Positions 10,342 to 22,490 are shown, counted from the stretch's first letter. The stretch: DNA of 64,000 nt from Lyophyllum atratum (GCA_014905825.1 JACGCN010000005.1:62001-126000); one strand, 5' to 3'. Notes: generated by a model not told the origin, from the sequence alone. A program made the numbers and translations.

Positions 10342-12367
10342 ATGGATCCGAATGACTCAACGGATAGCAAGCCACACATCCTGCCAGTGCCTCAGGACGA
10401 GCTTATTGCTGCACAACTGGACGAACTTTGTGAGAACCCACATCTTCTTCTCAAATTGATGATCAGGCTCATCGTTCTATCTTCTACGTAGTGAAGGGTA
10501 GGGGGAATGGTCACGAACTTGGACTTGAACTGGCCTGACAGGCTGATTCTCTCCTAAAGTTCCGATAATTCCCGATGATCTTGAAGCCTACATAGAGTCA
10601 GAAGTCAAGAGGCGTAAAGCCAGATCGATGGGGACATCAACATACTATGTGCGTCTGCTCGTGATATGCCCATGGACACGTCTAACCCAGCCAGTATAGG
10701 ACGAAGTTATAAGCCAAGCTACCAATGTTACAGCTGTCTTACAACGCGATGAAGGCTCGGATACCGAAAGCAAGATTCTTTCTTCTGTGATGAATCAGAT
10801 GGCAGACGACATATCGGACAACAAGCATGATATTCTATTACTCCAGTTACAGGCGAACACTATCCTCCGCGATATTGGGCGATTGAATGTCAACGGTGAA
10901 CAAATGCAAAAGCACTTGGACTTCTTCAGGTTCCACCGTTCGACGCTTCGGCGTCTTCCCGCAGAAGTGTTGGCGCATATATTCTCGTATCACGCGGACG
11001 AAAAAATTACACAGTCATTTCAACCTACGCTCCTCAGCGTCGTCCAAGTTTGTCGTTCGTGGAGAAGAGTAGGCCTTGGGCACGCAAGTCTCTGGAAGTC
11101 GCTTTCAATCGACAACAGTGATGTATATTACTTGGAACAGTTGGTCCAGCAGCTACCTGATCAGTGGTTCACCAAAGCTAAAGATCTTCCCCTGAGCTTC
11201 ACTCTCAACGCCCCAGCAAAGGACGTTGTTTTCCCGGCTTTTTCTTCACAGCTTTTCGATCCGCTCATTCCCTTCTCACACCGCCTTTCAGGAATTCATC
11301 TTCGACTACGGGGTTATGACGCTCTCAGTGCCTTTTTCGATCTTCCCCGCGATACATTCCCATCACTACAGACACTCAGCCTCTTTTCCCGAGATGTTCA
11401 TAGCAACGACCACGTATCCACAGAGCTGTTCACTTCGGTTCCCCAACTTCGGAATGTCGTCCTCGATGTACCTCCAGTCCAGATTTCTGATCCTTCGGAC
11501 TTCGTCTTCCCGTGGAACCAACTGACATCGTTAGAGATCCCACAGAAGCTCGACGCCAGCGACTGGCTTGTCATTCTCTGCCAATGTGTCCGCCTTGAGG
11601 CGGGGCGCTTTGCAGTCGGTAACATCCATGACATCCCACTCGCCTCTCTACCGCGACATGTCACGCTCGAGCACCTCGTGACGCTCACGATTTCATTTAA
11701 GCGTGCCCATCGGGACATCGGGACTCTCCACGACTTCCACTTTCCTGCATTGCGAAAGCTTTGCTTCACCACGACAGGCTTCGCTCGTGTCGGCGGCCTC
11801 CTCCAAACATTCCGAGCTAGTTCTCTACAAATCCTTTCCCTGGTCCGCGTGGACATTGAGGTCGACTCTCTCGTGCTATTCCTTGCCTCGTGCGATTCTT
11901 TGGAGACGTTCATGATCGGCTTCATGTCACCAGACTACGGAGACGATCAACACTACCAAGACAAAGTCTTCGAAGCTATTCGGAAGGTTGTTGGAAAGAC
12001 GTTACCTCGCCCCGCGCTACCCAATCTCAAATCATTCTCGGCTAGTGTTTGTGCAGAAGGCAGACCCGAAGACGGTTGGCCTGACCCAAACTACCGGCTT
12101 CCTGCTGCTCCGCTGGCTGATCTACTTCGATGGTGGTCTGGACAACTGGAGGCTGTCACCATCTATGTGCATGCTGAAAGTGAAAATGCCAGCTTCGCGG
12201 TGGATTTTCTGGCGGATCTTCGATCGCTCATCAAGGATTGTACCCACGACGAGGTTCATTGTCCCTCGGGATTCGACCTGAAGACCATGCCACTTGATAC
12301 CGGATATGCTGACGGGTCGGATCTGTTTGGAGACTGGCCTGCTGGCGAGAACTTTGCAGGGTTTTAG
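10342..12367 (+). CDS. F-box protein, array gene 1
   Basis: Three exons (10342-10429, 10560-10648, 10700-12367) give a 614-aa protein; both introns are GT-AG and close in frame. The N-terminus ends in a coiled-coil-like segment (about residues 85-135). An F-box-like domain follows at about 138-197 (LRRLPAEVLAHIFSY ... VCRSWRRVGLGHASLWKSLSI). The C-terminal 400 residues have the leucine-rich, irregular LRR-like pattern of agaric F-box proteins. The expected role is substrate adaptor of an SCF ubiquitin ligase through Skp1; the target is unknown. The start ATG is conserved in all three paralogues. It heads a tandem array with genes at 12.8 and 17.4 kb and shares their promoter block. Confidence 0.85.
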
Positions 12368-12609
12368 ATAACCAAGGCCCTAGTTTCATAATGAATGAGC
12401 TGTGTGTATGCCTCGAGCACATATGTAATGGTCACTTGTCGATTTACCCTACCAAGGTGTCATCGTACTCGTTCAGTCTATAACGCCGAAGCGTATCTAG
12501 GACCGAAAAAAAGCCAAAAACGTGACACGAACAGTACACCCAGGATGAAGATAGGTGACCGTAATAGTTATACCTCTGTTCAAATCATAGGGGTTGGCTG
12601 AGAAAGTTT
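12368..12609. repeat. Conserved 3' flank of the F-box genes
   Basis: The 180 bp after the stop codon is recognisably the same sequence after all three F-box genes (12.38, 14.87 and 19.41 kb), including a block ending TACACCC...GAAGATA. The duplication unit therefore includes the 3' untranslated region. Confidence 0.5.
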
Positions 12610-12634
12610 GAGAACGCGTCCTGATCACGTGAGG
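12610..12634 (+). promoter_or_regulatory. Conserved promoter block upstream of F-box gene 2
   Basis: Same 25-bp ACGCGT...TGATCACGTGA block as upstream of genes 1 and 3, 185 bp before the ATG, with one substitution (C for G after ACGCGT). Confidence 0.5.
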
Positions 12635-12818
12635 TTAAAAGCGAGCCTGCGAGGGTTCTGTCACCGTGACGTCCGCATTTCTGTACTTCGACCTTGACTT
12701 CGACCTCTGGTAGCGCGTTCATATTGTCCACTGTGAGGAAGCGTGATTATTTACTTGGATGACTATCTAACAGGATTCAGTATCCGCTAGGCGTTCGATA
12801 CGTACTTGCAGCATCGTC

Positions 12819-14859
12819 ATGGAACCGAATGACTCAACGGATAGCAAGCCACACCTCCAACCTCAGGACGAACGTATTGCTGCGCAGCTCGACGGACTTT
12901 GTGAGACCCCACATCTACTTCTTAGGTTGCTGACGAACTTGCTCATCGCTCTATCTTCTGTGTAGTGAACGGTAGGGAACGGTCACGAACTTGGACGTAG
13001 CCTGATAAGCTAATTCTTTCCTGAAGTTCCGATACTTCCCGAGGAACTTGAAGCCTATGTAAAGTCAGAATTCCAGAGGCATACTATTGGACTGAGGGGC
13101 TCATCGACACCCGATGTGTGTATACTCTTCATAAATCCATGGATATATCTAACCCAATCAGTAATAGCACGCAGTTATATCCCAAGCTACCAGTCTTGCC
13201 GCTCACCTACAGCATGGTGAATTTTCGGATACCGAAAGCAATCTTCTGTCTTCTGCGATGGATCAGATACTGGACGACATATCGGACAACAAGCAGGATA
13301 TTCTCAGACTCCAGTTACAGGCGAACACTATCCTCCGCGATATTGAGCGTTTAAAGGTCAAGGAGGCACAAATGCAAAAGCAATGGGACTTCTTCAGGTC
13401 TCACCGTTCCACGCTTCGGCGTCTGCCTGCAGAAGTGCTAGCGCACATATTTTCGTATCACTTAGACGAAACGATCACACCATCATTTCAATCTACACTC
13501 CTGAGCATCGTCCAAGTTTGTCGTTCGTGGCGGAGAGCAGGCCTTGGGTATGCAAATCAGTGGAAGTCGCTTTCGATCGACAGCAGTGGTGTGAATCGCT
13601 GGGGCCCGTTGGTTCAGCATCTACCTGGTTGGTGGTTCTCCAACGCTAAAGACTTTCCCCTGAGTTTTTCTCTCACGGCCCCGGAAATCAATGTCGTTTC
13701 CCCGGTCTCTTCTTCCACACTTTTCGATCTCTTCATTCCCTTCTCACACCGCCTTTCCGGACTTCATCTTCAACTACAGGAATGTGAAGCTCTCACTGCC
13801 TTCTTCTGTCTTCCTCGCGATATGTTCCCATCACTACAGACACTCAGTCTGATTTGCCGAGATTATGGTAGCGGCCCCAAATCAACAGAGCTGTTCAGTT
13901 CGGCTCCCCATCTTCGCAATGTTGTCCTCAATGTAACTCCAGTCAACATTTCGGGACCTTCCGACTTCGTCTTCCCATGGAATCAATTGACATCCTTGGA
14001 CATCCTGCAGAGTCTCAACTTCGATGAATGGCTCGTCATTTTCTGCCAATGTGTCCACCTCGAGGTGGGGCGCTTCACAATCCGTACCACCCATGACTCC
14101 TCAGTCCCTGCTATATCGCAACACGTCACGTTTGAGCATCTCGCTACGCTGGCAATATCATTTTGGTATAACGATTGGGAGATTGGGACTCTTAGCTATT
14201 TCCACTTTCCTGCATTGCGAGAGCTTTGCTTGATCGCGAATGAGGGAAGCAATGCTCCGGTTGACAGGTTCCTCCGAACATTCCGGGCTAGTCCTCTAAA
14301 AATCCTTTCCCTGGCATACGTGCGAATCAAGGTCAAATATCTTGTGCTATTTCTGAACTCGTGCAATTCCTTGGAGGAGCTGATGATAGGATTCCCAATG
14401 TTATCCTTTGGTGACGATGAACTCTACCAAGACAAAGTCTTCGAAGCTATTCGGAAGGGTGTTGGAAAGACCATATCCCGCCCCACGCTCCCCAATCTTA
14501 AATCATTTTCGGCTTGTGTTTTTGCAGAAGTTCAGGAATACGATTTTGGCAGGGCCTGCGTGAGCGTCCGTCCCGTCACTCAGCTGGCTGCTTTACTTCG
14601 ATGGTGGTCTGTACGTCCGGAACATTTCGGACAATTGGAGTCTGTGACTATCTACGCGCATGCTCCCAATGAAGGCGAAAACGGCCGCGTCGCGGAGTAT
14701 TTCTTGAAGAATCTTCGATCCCACCTCAAGGGCTGTACATACGACGAGGTTCATCATCCCGCGGGATTCAATTTAGAGACAACGTCACTTGATAGCGAAG
14801 ATGTTTACGAGTCGGATCTATTTGGAGCTTGGCCCACTGGCTGCCAGCCTATTATATAA
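12819..14859 (+). CDS. F-box protein, array gene 2
   Basis: Three exons (12819-12900, 13027-13115, 13168-14859) encode 620 aa, with intron positions and phases identical to gene 1. It has the same coiled-coil lead, the F-box (LRRLPAEVLAHIFSYHLDE ... VCRSWRRAGLGYANQWKSLSI) and an LRR-like C-terminus. Compared with gene 1 the C-terminal half has diverged and contains short indels, for example an insertion around the segment VRPEHFGQLESV, as expected if the substrate-binding part evolves fastest. It lies about 450 bp downstream of gene 1 without the longer spacer block seen before genes 1 and 3. Intact by inspection. Confidence 0.85.
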
Positions 14860-15179
14860 CCACTCCCCTAGTCTCACGATGAATGCGCCGTGTGTATGCC
14901 TCCAGCCCAGATCTAATGGACACTTATCAATTCACTGTACCAAGGTCTCGTCATCATCCGTCAGTCTATATGATCGAAATGTATCCAAGGCCGAAAGACG
15001 CCCAAAACGTGAGACGAACCGTACACCCTGCATGAAGATATGTGACCTTAATACATAGTTATACCTATGTAACAAACTCGCTGTGGATCTTATAAATTGC
15101 AACGATCTTCAGCCATACATTAATTGTCATCTATCCTTTCAAGGCATTCATCTGAACTTCTGAATACACCAGCCGATTA
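14860..15179. other. 3' flank of F-box gene 2
   Basis: Homologous to the flanks after genes 1 and 3 for the first 180 bp; the rest is AT-rich and shows no feature. Confidence 0.4.
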
Positions 15180-15560
15180 AATACTTGTTGAAGGGCTCTG
15201 GCTGGTTCCTCACGGGTTATATGTTTCATGATACGCATGAATATCGTTCGCGTCGCCTCCTTTTTGGCGAACTGTTGTATCCCCTTAAGAGTGCTAGGAA
15301 CTGTTCCACGTCAGAATATCAGTAGAATGACGTTTTGACCGACTCAGTCAGCTGGCGTAAGTGGTCAAGATAGGTCGATGTCCGTGTTGCACTTCCGGGG
15401 ATACAAAGCACAACGTAAACTAGTTCACCGGCGTCTGTTGTCAGACGTAAGAATACATCCTTGTTGTTTCATACGCCCTTCACCGTTATAAGGACATCAA
15501 AAAGTCGAATCTGCACAGCAGCTACATCCTTGGATGATACCGCTCAACATTATTATCAGA
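15180..15560 (-). pseudogene. Decayed copy of the MLKL-like helical-bundle gene
   Basis: Minus-strand sequence clearly homologous to exons 2-3 of the intact gene at 19.8-20.9 kb (same IQQFAKKEA block, same splice sites). Exon 2 begins with the codon sequence GGC GTA TGA, a stop at its third codon. Exon 1 is missing beyond its last few codons, and the C-terminal part has been replaced by unrelated sequence. It is therefore a relic of a duplication that included both gene types of the array. Confidence 0.75.
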
Positions 15561-17152
15561 TTCTGAAGAGAGGTCAGCTCGGCGTTCGATTCGTCGTAAC
15601 GTGCAAAGCCGCTCTGCCATAGTAGGCAGCATGAGACGATACTAACGACGAATTCGTCTACGGCTCTTCTCTATCCAAATGCAGTGGTTCCACATTTCGA
15701 CGTACGTCGGCAGCAATTTCTGAACTGAACTTCTCAGCACGGAAACGCGCATGCGCATAGAGGACGAGTACGTACCTGCAGCCCCACTCCCAGTGCCTAT
15801 GGCCAATGATGTTCGTTAGCAACAGAATTCGAGCTCGAAATATCTGGACATACCTGCAGATCATCGACACAAACGACGTACAATTCTTGTACAATTCATG
15901 ATTTCAATGTGTAGCTCCGTGGCGAGGACCTTTCGCGGACGCGATAAAGGAGTGCTGGCACTCCTCGGTCGGGATACTGCGGATCGCTGAATGTCTCGTC
16001 GGCTCGTATACAGCGTATGGATGTAGACGTGGCCGTACTTCATAACCCCACAACTTGGTAAGCATACGCCTCGCGTAGCAGGCGAAAAAGCTTCCGCGAG
16101 CCGCCTTTTATGACGTTCTGATGGTGGCAATACGAGTCAGGATTCAGGAAAATCACGAAAAGCAGTGGGGAAGGACATACTCCTCTCCCAGTCGAAGTAT
16201 TTCTTCCCGAAGCACCCGAACTTCCTCTTCACCTGCTTCTTCTCCGCAGTACAACGGGGCTAAAGAGGGCGGAGAATTCGTATCGTCAGCTGATGGTGAA
16301 AACCTCGTGTGGACGCATTCTCCGGTTCAAACTGATGACTGACCTCGGCTGGGGCGGAGTGGACGTCTCTAAGGAAACATGGCGTCGTCCGGTAGATAGG
16401 TCCACTGCGAGGCTAACCATGCTATCGGGGATCGGGCAGCCAGCAATGAGGGTCTCTTCGCTGCGGCACAAGGACGGGGAGTATGGCCATGATTATGGCG
16501 TCGATCAACCTGGTCCGGGTCGAGATGCTGGGCCTCGATAACGCACATATGGCAGACCGATATAAGAGTGGCTGCGACTGAGCATCTTGCCTGGTTCTAC
16601 GGGGGTCGGGAGGATACATGTGCGGGAGGCGATGTCGACTGCTCGTTGTTCTCTAAAGGCGAACCGTCAGCAATTCTGAGCCAACCAGAAGAAGGGCTTA
16701 CGTACCATTTCGCTCACACTTCGTTCTCCAGCTGCCCTTATCCGAATTCCCCACTTGCGGTTCGAGGATGCTGTGACATATCCTAAACCGAGAATTTGAT
16801 TGTCTCGAAAATCGCTGGTCACCGAGACTGCTTTGGTTCAAGTTGATCAAGTAAGCTTTTTGAAGTGATATAGAGCACTGCGACTTTACTTTGTGCTTGC
16901 TTGAGGTCCTCGCACTGACGACGATGTCGGTTGGATGTTGTGAGTCAATACAAACTCAGGTGGTCATGTCCAAATTTTCGACGAGCATCATGGAAGGCAT
17001 CGTGATTGGTCTTCAGGTCTGTTAGTTCGATAGCAGTCGAGGAGACCCAGGAGTTTATAGCAAGACAGTGGTGGTGGTGGCAAGATGGTCACGACACGTA
17101 GGGGGCAAGTCAAAGTTTTGGCAGTAGCCCTTTGATTCTGAATCAGAACATT
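15561..17152. repeat. Duplicated upstream block of the F-box array (copy 2)
   Basis: Longer copy of the block at 9.3-10.1 kb. Minus-strand bases 16260-16070 could be two coding exons: a Glu/Arg-rich segment (EEEVRVLREEILRLGEE), a 60-nt intron with a good branch site and CAG acceptor, then RHKRRLAEAFSPATR. This is better preserved than copy 1, but no complete ORF with start and stop can be assembled. Bases 16,300-17,150 show no other feature. Confidence 0.45.
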
Positions 17153-17177
17153 GAGAACGCGTCGTGATCACGTGAGG
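17153..17177 (+). promoter_or_regulatory. Conserved promoter block upstream of F-box gene 3
   Basis: Same 25-bp block as upstream of genes 1 and 2, identical to that of gene 1, 209 bp before the ATG. Confidence 0.5.
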
Positions 17178-17385
17178 CTTGAAGCGAGAGTTTCCAGTTC
17201 TGTTCTGGTCTGTCACTGCCCTCAACATCCGCCCTTCTGTATAGTGTACTTCGACCTCTGCCAGCGCGTTTCCATCGCAATTGTCCACCGTGCACGTGAG
17301 GAAGCGACATTATTTACTTGGATGATCCTCTGAGCTCTAACAGGAATCAATATTCGCTAGGCGCTCGACACGTACTTACATAGTC

Positions 17386-19401
17386 ATGCAACCCAACTAC
17401 TCAACGGATAGCAAAACAGACACCCTGATTCAGCACGAACTTTTCGCTGAACAGCTCGACGGACTTTGTGAGACCTTAGACTTACTTCCTAAGTTGCTGA
17501 CGAGGCTCATCGATCTATCTTCATGTAGTGAAGGGTAGGGAACGGTCACGAACCTGAACTTGGACTGGCCTGTGAAAAACTAGTTCTTTCTCTGAAGTTC
17601 CGATAATTCCCGAATTCCTTGAAATCTATGCAAAGATGAAGTTGGAAGTCAAGAGGCGTACTACCGGATCGATGGGGTCATCAACATACGATGTGCGTAT
17701 GTTCTTGATATGTCCATGGAAGTGTCTAACCCAGTCAGCAACAGGACACTGTTCCACAACAAGCTACTGATTTTGAAGCTCTTCTACAGCGCGATGAACT
17801 TTCGGAAACCGAAAGTAATCTTCTTTCTTCCGCCCAAATGGCGGACAACATATCGCTCAACAAGCGCGATATTGTATTACTCCAGTTACAGGCAAAACAC
17901 TATCCTCCGCGATATTGAGCGGTTAAAGGTCAAGGAGGAAAAAATGCAAAAGCAATTGGACTTCTTCAGGTCTCACCGTTCTGTGCTTCGGCGTCTTCCC
18001 GCAGAAATGTTGGCGCATATATTTTCGTATCACGCGGACGAGAAAATTACACCGTCATTTCCACCTACGCTCCTAAGTGCCATCCAAGTTTGTCGTTCGT
18101 GGAGAAGAGCAGGCCTTGCGTACGCAAGTCTTTGGAACTCGCTTTCAATTGACAGCAGTGGTGTAATGTACTGGGAATCGTTGGTCCAACAGCTACCTGA
18201 CCAGTGGTTCGCCAACGCTAAAAATCTTCCCTTGAGCTTTTCTCTCGATGGCCCAGCAAAGGACACCATTTCCCCGACTTCTTCTTCACGACTTTTCGAT
18301 CCCCTCATTTCCTTCTCACACCGCCTTTCGGGAATTCATCTCCGACTACGGGGTTGTGACGCTCTCTGTGCCTTTTTCCATCTTCCTCGCGATACATTCC
18401 CATCACTACAGACACTCAGCCTGTCTTGCCGAGATGTTCAGAGCGACGAACACAGATCCACAGAGCTGTTCAGTTCGGCTGTCTATCTCCGGAATGTCGT
18501 CCTCGATGTACCTCCAGTCCAAATTTCGAGCCCTTCCGACTTCGTCTTCCCATGGAATCAACTGACATCATTGGAGATCCTACAGAAGCTCAAAGCCAGC
18601 GAATGGCTTGTCATTTTCTGTCAATGCGTCCGTCTTGAGGTGGGGCGCTTCACAGTCGATACCCGCGATGACTCCCCCTTGGCTTCTTCACCAAAAGATG
18701 TCACGTTTGAGCACCTCGCCACGCTCGAGATATCAATTTCGGGTCCAGACATTGGGACTCTTGACTATTTCCACTTTCCTGCATTGCGACAGCTCTGCTT
18801 GACCACGAGAAGCTCCGGTCGCATTGACGGGCTCCTTCAAACATTCCGAGCTAGTTCTCTACATATCCTTTCCCTGGTCTGCGTGGATTTCAAAGTCAAC
18901 TCTCTCGTCCTATTCCTTACCTCGTGCGATTCTTTGGAGAAGCTCATGATCGGATTACCGACATTAGACTATGGAGACGATCAACGCTACCAAGGCAGAG
19001 TCTTCGACGCTCTTCAGAAAAATTTCGGAAATACAATACCCCACCCCGCGCTACCCAATCTTAAATTCTTCTCTGCTGTTGTTTCTGCAGAAGGCAAAGA
19101 TGAAGACGGTTGGGAAGACAGGAATTACCTCCTTCGCGCAGCTCCGCTGGCTTATTTACTTCGGTCGTGGTCTGGACATTTGGAGGCTGCGACTATTTAT
19201 GCACATGCTGAAGGTATAAACGCCTACTTGGCGGATGATTTCCTGGAAAATGTTCAATCTCTCTGCCTGGGCTGTAGCCATGACGAGCTTCATTGTCCCT
19301 CGGGATTCGACCTGAAGACCACGTCACTTGATTCCGGAGATTATCATGGGACGGATCTATTTAGAGATTGGCCTGCTGGCGAGAACTTCGTAGAGTTTTA
19401 G
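17386..19401 (+). pseudogene. F-box protein, array gene 3, with a 1-nt frameshift
   Basis: Exons 1-3 (17386-17467, 17598-17692, 17745-19401) match genes 1 and 2 in splice positions and phase. In the coiled-coil region near 17,892-17,896 this copy has one extra A relative to both paralogues, so the conserved start leads to a stop a few codons later. Downstream, the F-box (LRRLPAEMLAHIFSYHADE ... VCRSWRRAGLAYASLWNSLSI) and the whole LRR-like region remain open to the usual stop. Such a long intact frame suggests the shift is recent, or an assembly error. An internal start in the downstream frame (17710) would give a protein with an aberrant N-terminus. Confidence 0.75.
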
Positions 19402-19789
19402 ATAAGCATTCCCCTACTCTCACAGTGAATGTGCCGTGCATATGCCTCGAGCCTAGATGTAATCGACACTTGTCGATTCACCGTACCAAGATGTCATCAT
19501 ACTCGTTCAGTCTATGACACCGAAACCTACCTAAGATCGCAAGAAACCTCCAAAACGTGACCCGAACAGTACACCCTGAACGAAGATATGTGAGCTTAAC
19601 AGGTGGGGTGGTTATACCTATGTAAGGAACAATAGCCCAAAAGTACATGTATAATGTCAAGATACGAAAATCAAGGGTCTCCTGGGTAGGTTTTGAAGGG
19701 TCATTGTTGAACGATTGATCATCTTTGTTTCCCTCGACCCTTTGGGCCTGTAAGAAGGTCATCAGTCATGTAAGAATAGAAGCGACAGA
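19402..19789. other. Spacer between F-box gene 3 and the helical-bundle gene
   Basis: Convergent 3' ends. The first 180 bp is the conserved F-box 3' flank; the rest shows no feature. Confidence 0.4.
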
Positions 19790-20861
19790 TCAAAAGGCTT
19801 CACTTCTCCCAATACGAACGGAGGAGTCGTTGTTGGAGTTGGAGACGGCACTTGTGGTTGTGTTCCCAGAGTTGGAATTGACAACACTGTTGGTATAAGG
19901 GTTTTGACTTCCCGCAACGGTAGTAAAATTGCCACCGTTAAACGGAGAAGGGTTTTGATATCGGTGAAATGGATCATGCGCGGAGGGAGGAGGCGTTTCG
20001 GAGTTCGATCCGAGTTCCCATTCACGCGTAATGTGTCCTTCATGTACTGTATCCGCAGTCAGGTCTGTCCCCGAATCTCGTCCTTCATGAGCCACCTCCA
20101 TCCTTTCGAGTTCATTGTCCCTCCGCTCCTTTTCTAGAGCTTTCCTCTCGGCCTCCTCCCTCGCAAATGCCTCGTCGTGGTGCAACTTCTGCTCTGTCAT
20201 CTTTATGACCATCTGCTCAATCCGTCTCACATTTTCCTCGATTGAGATACTCGATTTCAACTGCAAACGCAAGCATTCCATCAACCAGGCTCTTCAGTTG
20301 GACGATATACTCACCCCGAAGACATCCAGAGATTGTCGCAACTTCCCGCGGTATTCCGTTATGGTGTCGAGGTCAGCTTTATGTCTGATGATGCGCATGA
20401 ATATCGTTCGCGACGCTTCCTTTTTGGCGAACTGCTGTATCCCCCCTAGAGTGCTGGGAACTGTTCCAGGTCAGAACATCAGTTGCAAGACGTGTTAACT
20501 GACTCAGTCAGCTCGCGTAAGTGGTCAAGATAGGTCGATGTCGGATTTGCACTTCCAGGGGTACAAAGCACAACGTAGACGAGTTCACAGGCGTCTTTTG
20601 TCAGACGCAAGAATGCATCCTTGTTGTTCCGTACGCCCTCCGCCATTATAAGGACATCGAGAAGTCAAAATCTGCAGAGCAGCTACATACTTGGATGACG
20701 TTAACAATCCCAAGCGCCAGAGTTGCGGATTGTTGTAAGTATGGGATTGGTGCAAGGCGTGCGGCGTCTTTAAGCGTTGAAAGAACCAGATCTGAAGTGT
20801 CTAGAGCAAGGGCAGCGACCTTGCGTCGACGACGGGAAGATTTGCCTTCACTTTGAGACAT
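19790..20861 (-). CDS. MLKL-like N-terminal helical-bundle protein
   Basis: Four exons on the minus strand (20861-20691, 20637-20504, 20453-20315, 20260-19790) give 304 aa; all introns are GT-AG and close in frame. Residues about 18-165 look like the four-helix bundle that agaric genomes share with the N-terminus of MLKL and with fungal NLR-type proteins. Recognisable blocks are a first helix LSTLKDAARL, the NNKDAFLRLTKDACELVYVVL helix, and LRELTDTLGGIQQFAKKEASR. A charged coiled coil follows (about 165-205), then a disordered Ser/Asn/Pro-rich tail. In that family the bundle acts in regulated membrane damage or as a signalling adaptor; that role here is inferred. It is convergent with the F-box array and has a decayed copy at 15.2-15.6 kb. 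A TATATAGG box lies about 80 bp upstream of the ATG. Confidence 0.75.
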
Positions 20862-22367
20862 GGTGGTGGAAATCGAGGCGCGGATGGAGTGGATCTGCGC
20901 AGCAGTTCTCTTCGCGGCGTTCGGACTTTATGGACCTTATATAGGCTTTGATTGGCGACGCCAAGGTAAGTAAACTCTGCATAACCTGACTGCACATTCA
21001 CTTCATAATCCGCCAGCGGCACTCAGCGAACCCTCCGCTGACCCCGAAGTATTGCGATCTTCTTTCCTATAAATGAAATTGCGCGAGGTGTTCTGGTTGC
21101 ACACATCTGCAATAGCTGCGTCTGATTCTACAATATCATGATCTTACCTTGCCAAGATCCTTATTTGATTTGCGCGAATGGATATCGGCGAACTTTTCCT
21201 GAGGAAGATCGTCGTTGGGTTCGAAGTCAGTCTTTGAGATCTTGAGAATTATGAACGTGAGTGAACCTCAATGAGATGCATCGAGGAAGAGTGGATGGAC
21301 GTACTTCTCATGGCATGCGCTCGAGTTTCAACAACCAGGGTTCGGCGGAGGTCTTGGCACAGATCATAGAGAGACCGTCATATCGAGGAGCACTCGCCGA
21401 TCGGTGACTCGCCCAACCGGGTTGATATTTAGCTAAATGCAAGCCTTGAGGTCATTATACGGCGAACCTTTGATTACAACCACGCAGGACTAATCACAAA
21501 AAACCTTGACAGTTCATATACGGCGTGAAGGAGGCTACACGTGGATGGATCCTAACAAAAGAACATGTGTTACTGGACATGAAGGAAGCGGGGCTCGATG
21601 CGTACCTCTACCAGTATTGTGGTACATATCCAGTAACCGCCATTAAGGCCTGGTTAAGACCTCTAGAGAGGTCCACGATAGTGAGGCCATGGTATCTTCG
21701 GACGGAAATCAGAGCCTAGATACGCCTCATGTTGGATGATAGGCTCCTCGCTTGACAGGAGGTTAGGAGTTAATTTGCCTGCACGACGCTTCCTGACAGT
21801 GTACCAGCTCGATCAGGAGTGCCTAAAGCAGAGCGACGCGGAAAGCATGACGTAGAACCTCACGCGTTACGGTCATTGTATACGCCAAGACTGCCGTACT
21901 GATACCCAATCATAGAGCGACCTAAGGGAGATTGGCCGGCCAAGGTGATCACTCATGAGAGTCCAGAAAAGGCCTCCGCCCAACAAAGCGCACCCTGTAA
22001 AGGCCAGTGGCTGGCGCTTAAGATTAGATGCTTAAGTCCAACTGGCCGGGTGTCGAAATGCCAGGGAAGGTTGACTAGGTCTCTCGCGGCGTAAGAATTG
22101 ATGACAGAATAGAACGGGAATGTATGGGTTGAAGTTGTTACCGAGGAGAATATCGATAGGTCCGCTAGATAGGTCATGGCATGGTGGGACATATGGCGCC
22201 CAGGTGGCGGAGACTGCATCTCTGTGCAAGAGAAGAGGGGATATGCGAAATAAGACGTGCAGCCTCCAAACATGAGATATCGAGAACGGTCTATGCCAAA
22301 CGAAAAAGTGAACAGCCAGATCGACGTCCGAGCTGTCCGTCCCTCTGTCAGGCTATGTAACCAATAA
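20862..22367. other. Intergenic, no gene seen
   Basis: Holds the promoter side of the helical-bundle gene, then about 1.4 kb of unique-looking sequence in which all frames are short. No tRNA, repeat or conserved motif recognised. It ends at the left inverted repeat of the KDZ segment. Confidence 0.5.
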
Positions 22368-22473
22368 TTCGCGAACCCATCTTCTGATGAGATCAAACAG
22401 GGTTCGCGAACGTTCCTCTGATCACAAGGACGACCCTTAGAGGGAGGGTTCGCGAATAGGTTCGCGAACCCTC
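22368..22473 (+). repeat. Left inverted repeat of the KDZ segment
   Basis: Begins TTCGCGAACCCA. TTCGCGAA occurs at 22368, 22403, 22449 and 22461, the second and last within larger palindromes (GTTCGCGAAC, GGTTCGCGAACC). The first 68 bp match the right end in inverted orientation. The palindromes are plausible transposase-binding sites. Confidence 0.65.
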
Positions 22474-22490
22474 CTTTCCCCACCTCGTTT

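Noticed and set aside
22368..22473. Regularly spaced TTCGCGAA palindromes as a CRISPR-like array
   Set aside because: Eukaryotic context, spacers unequal, repeats only 8-12 bp, and the same cluster is inverted at the other end of a transposon.
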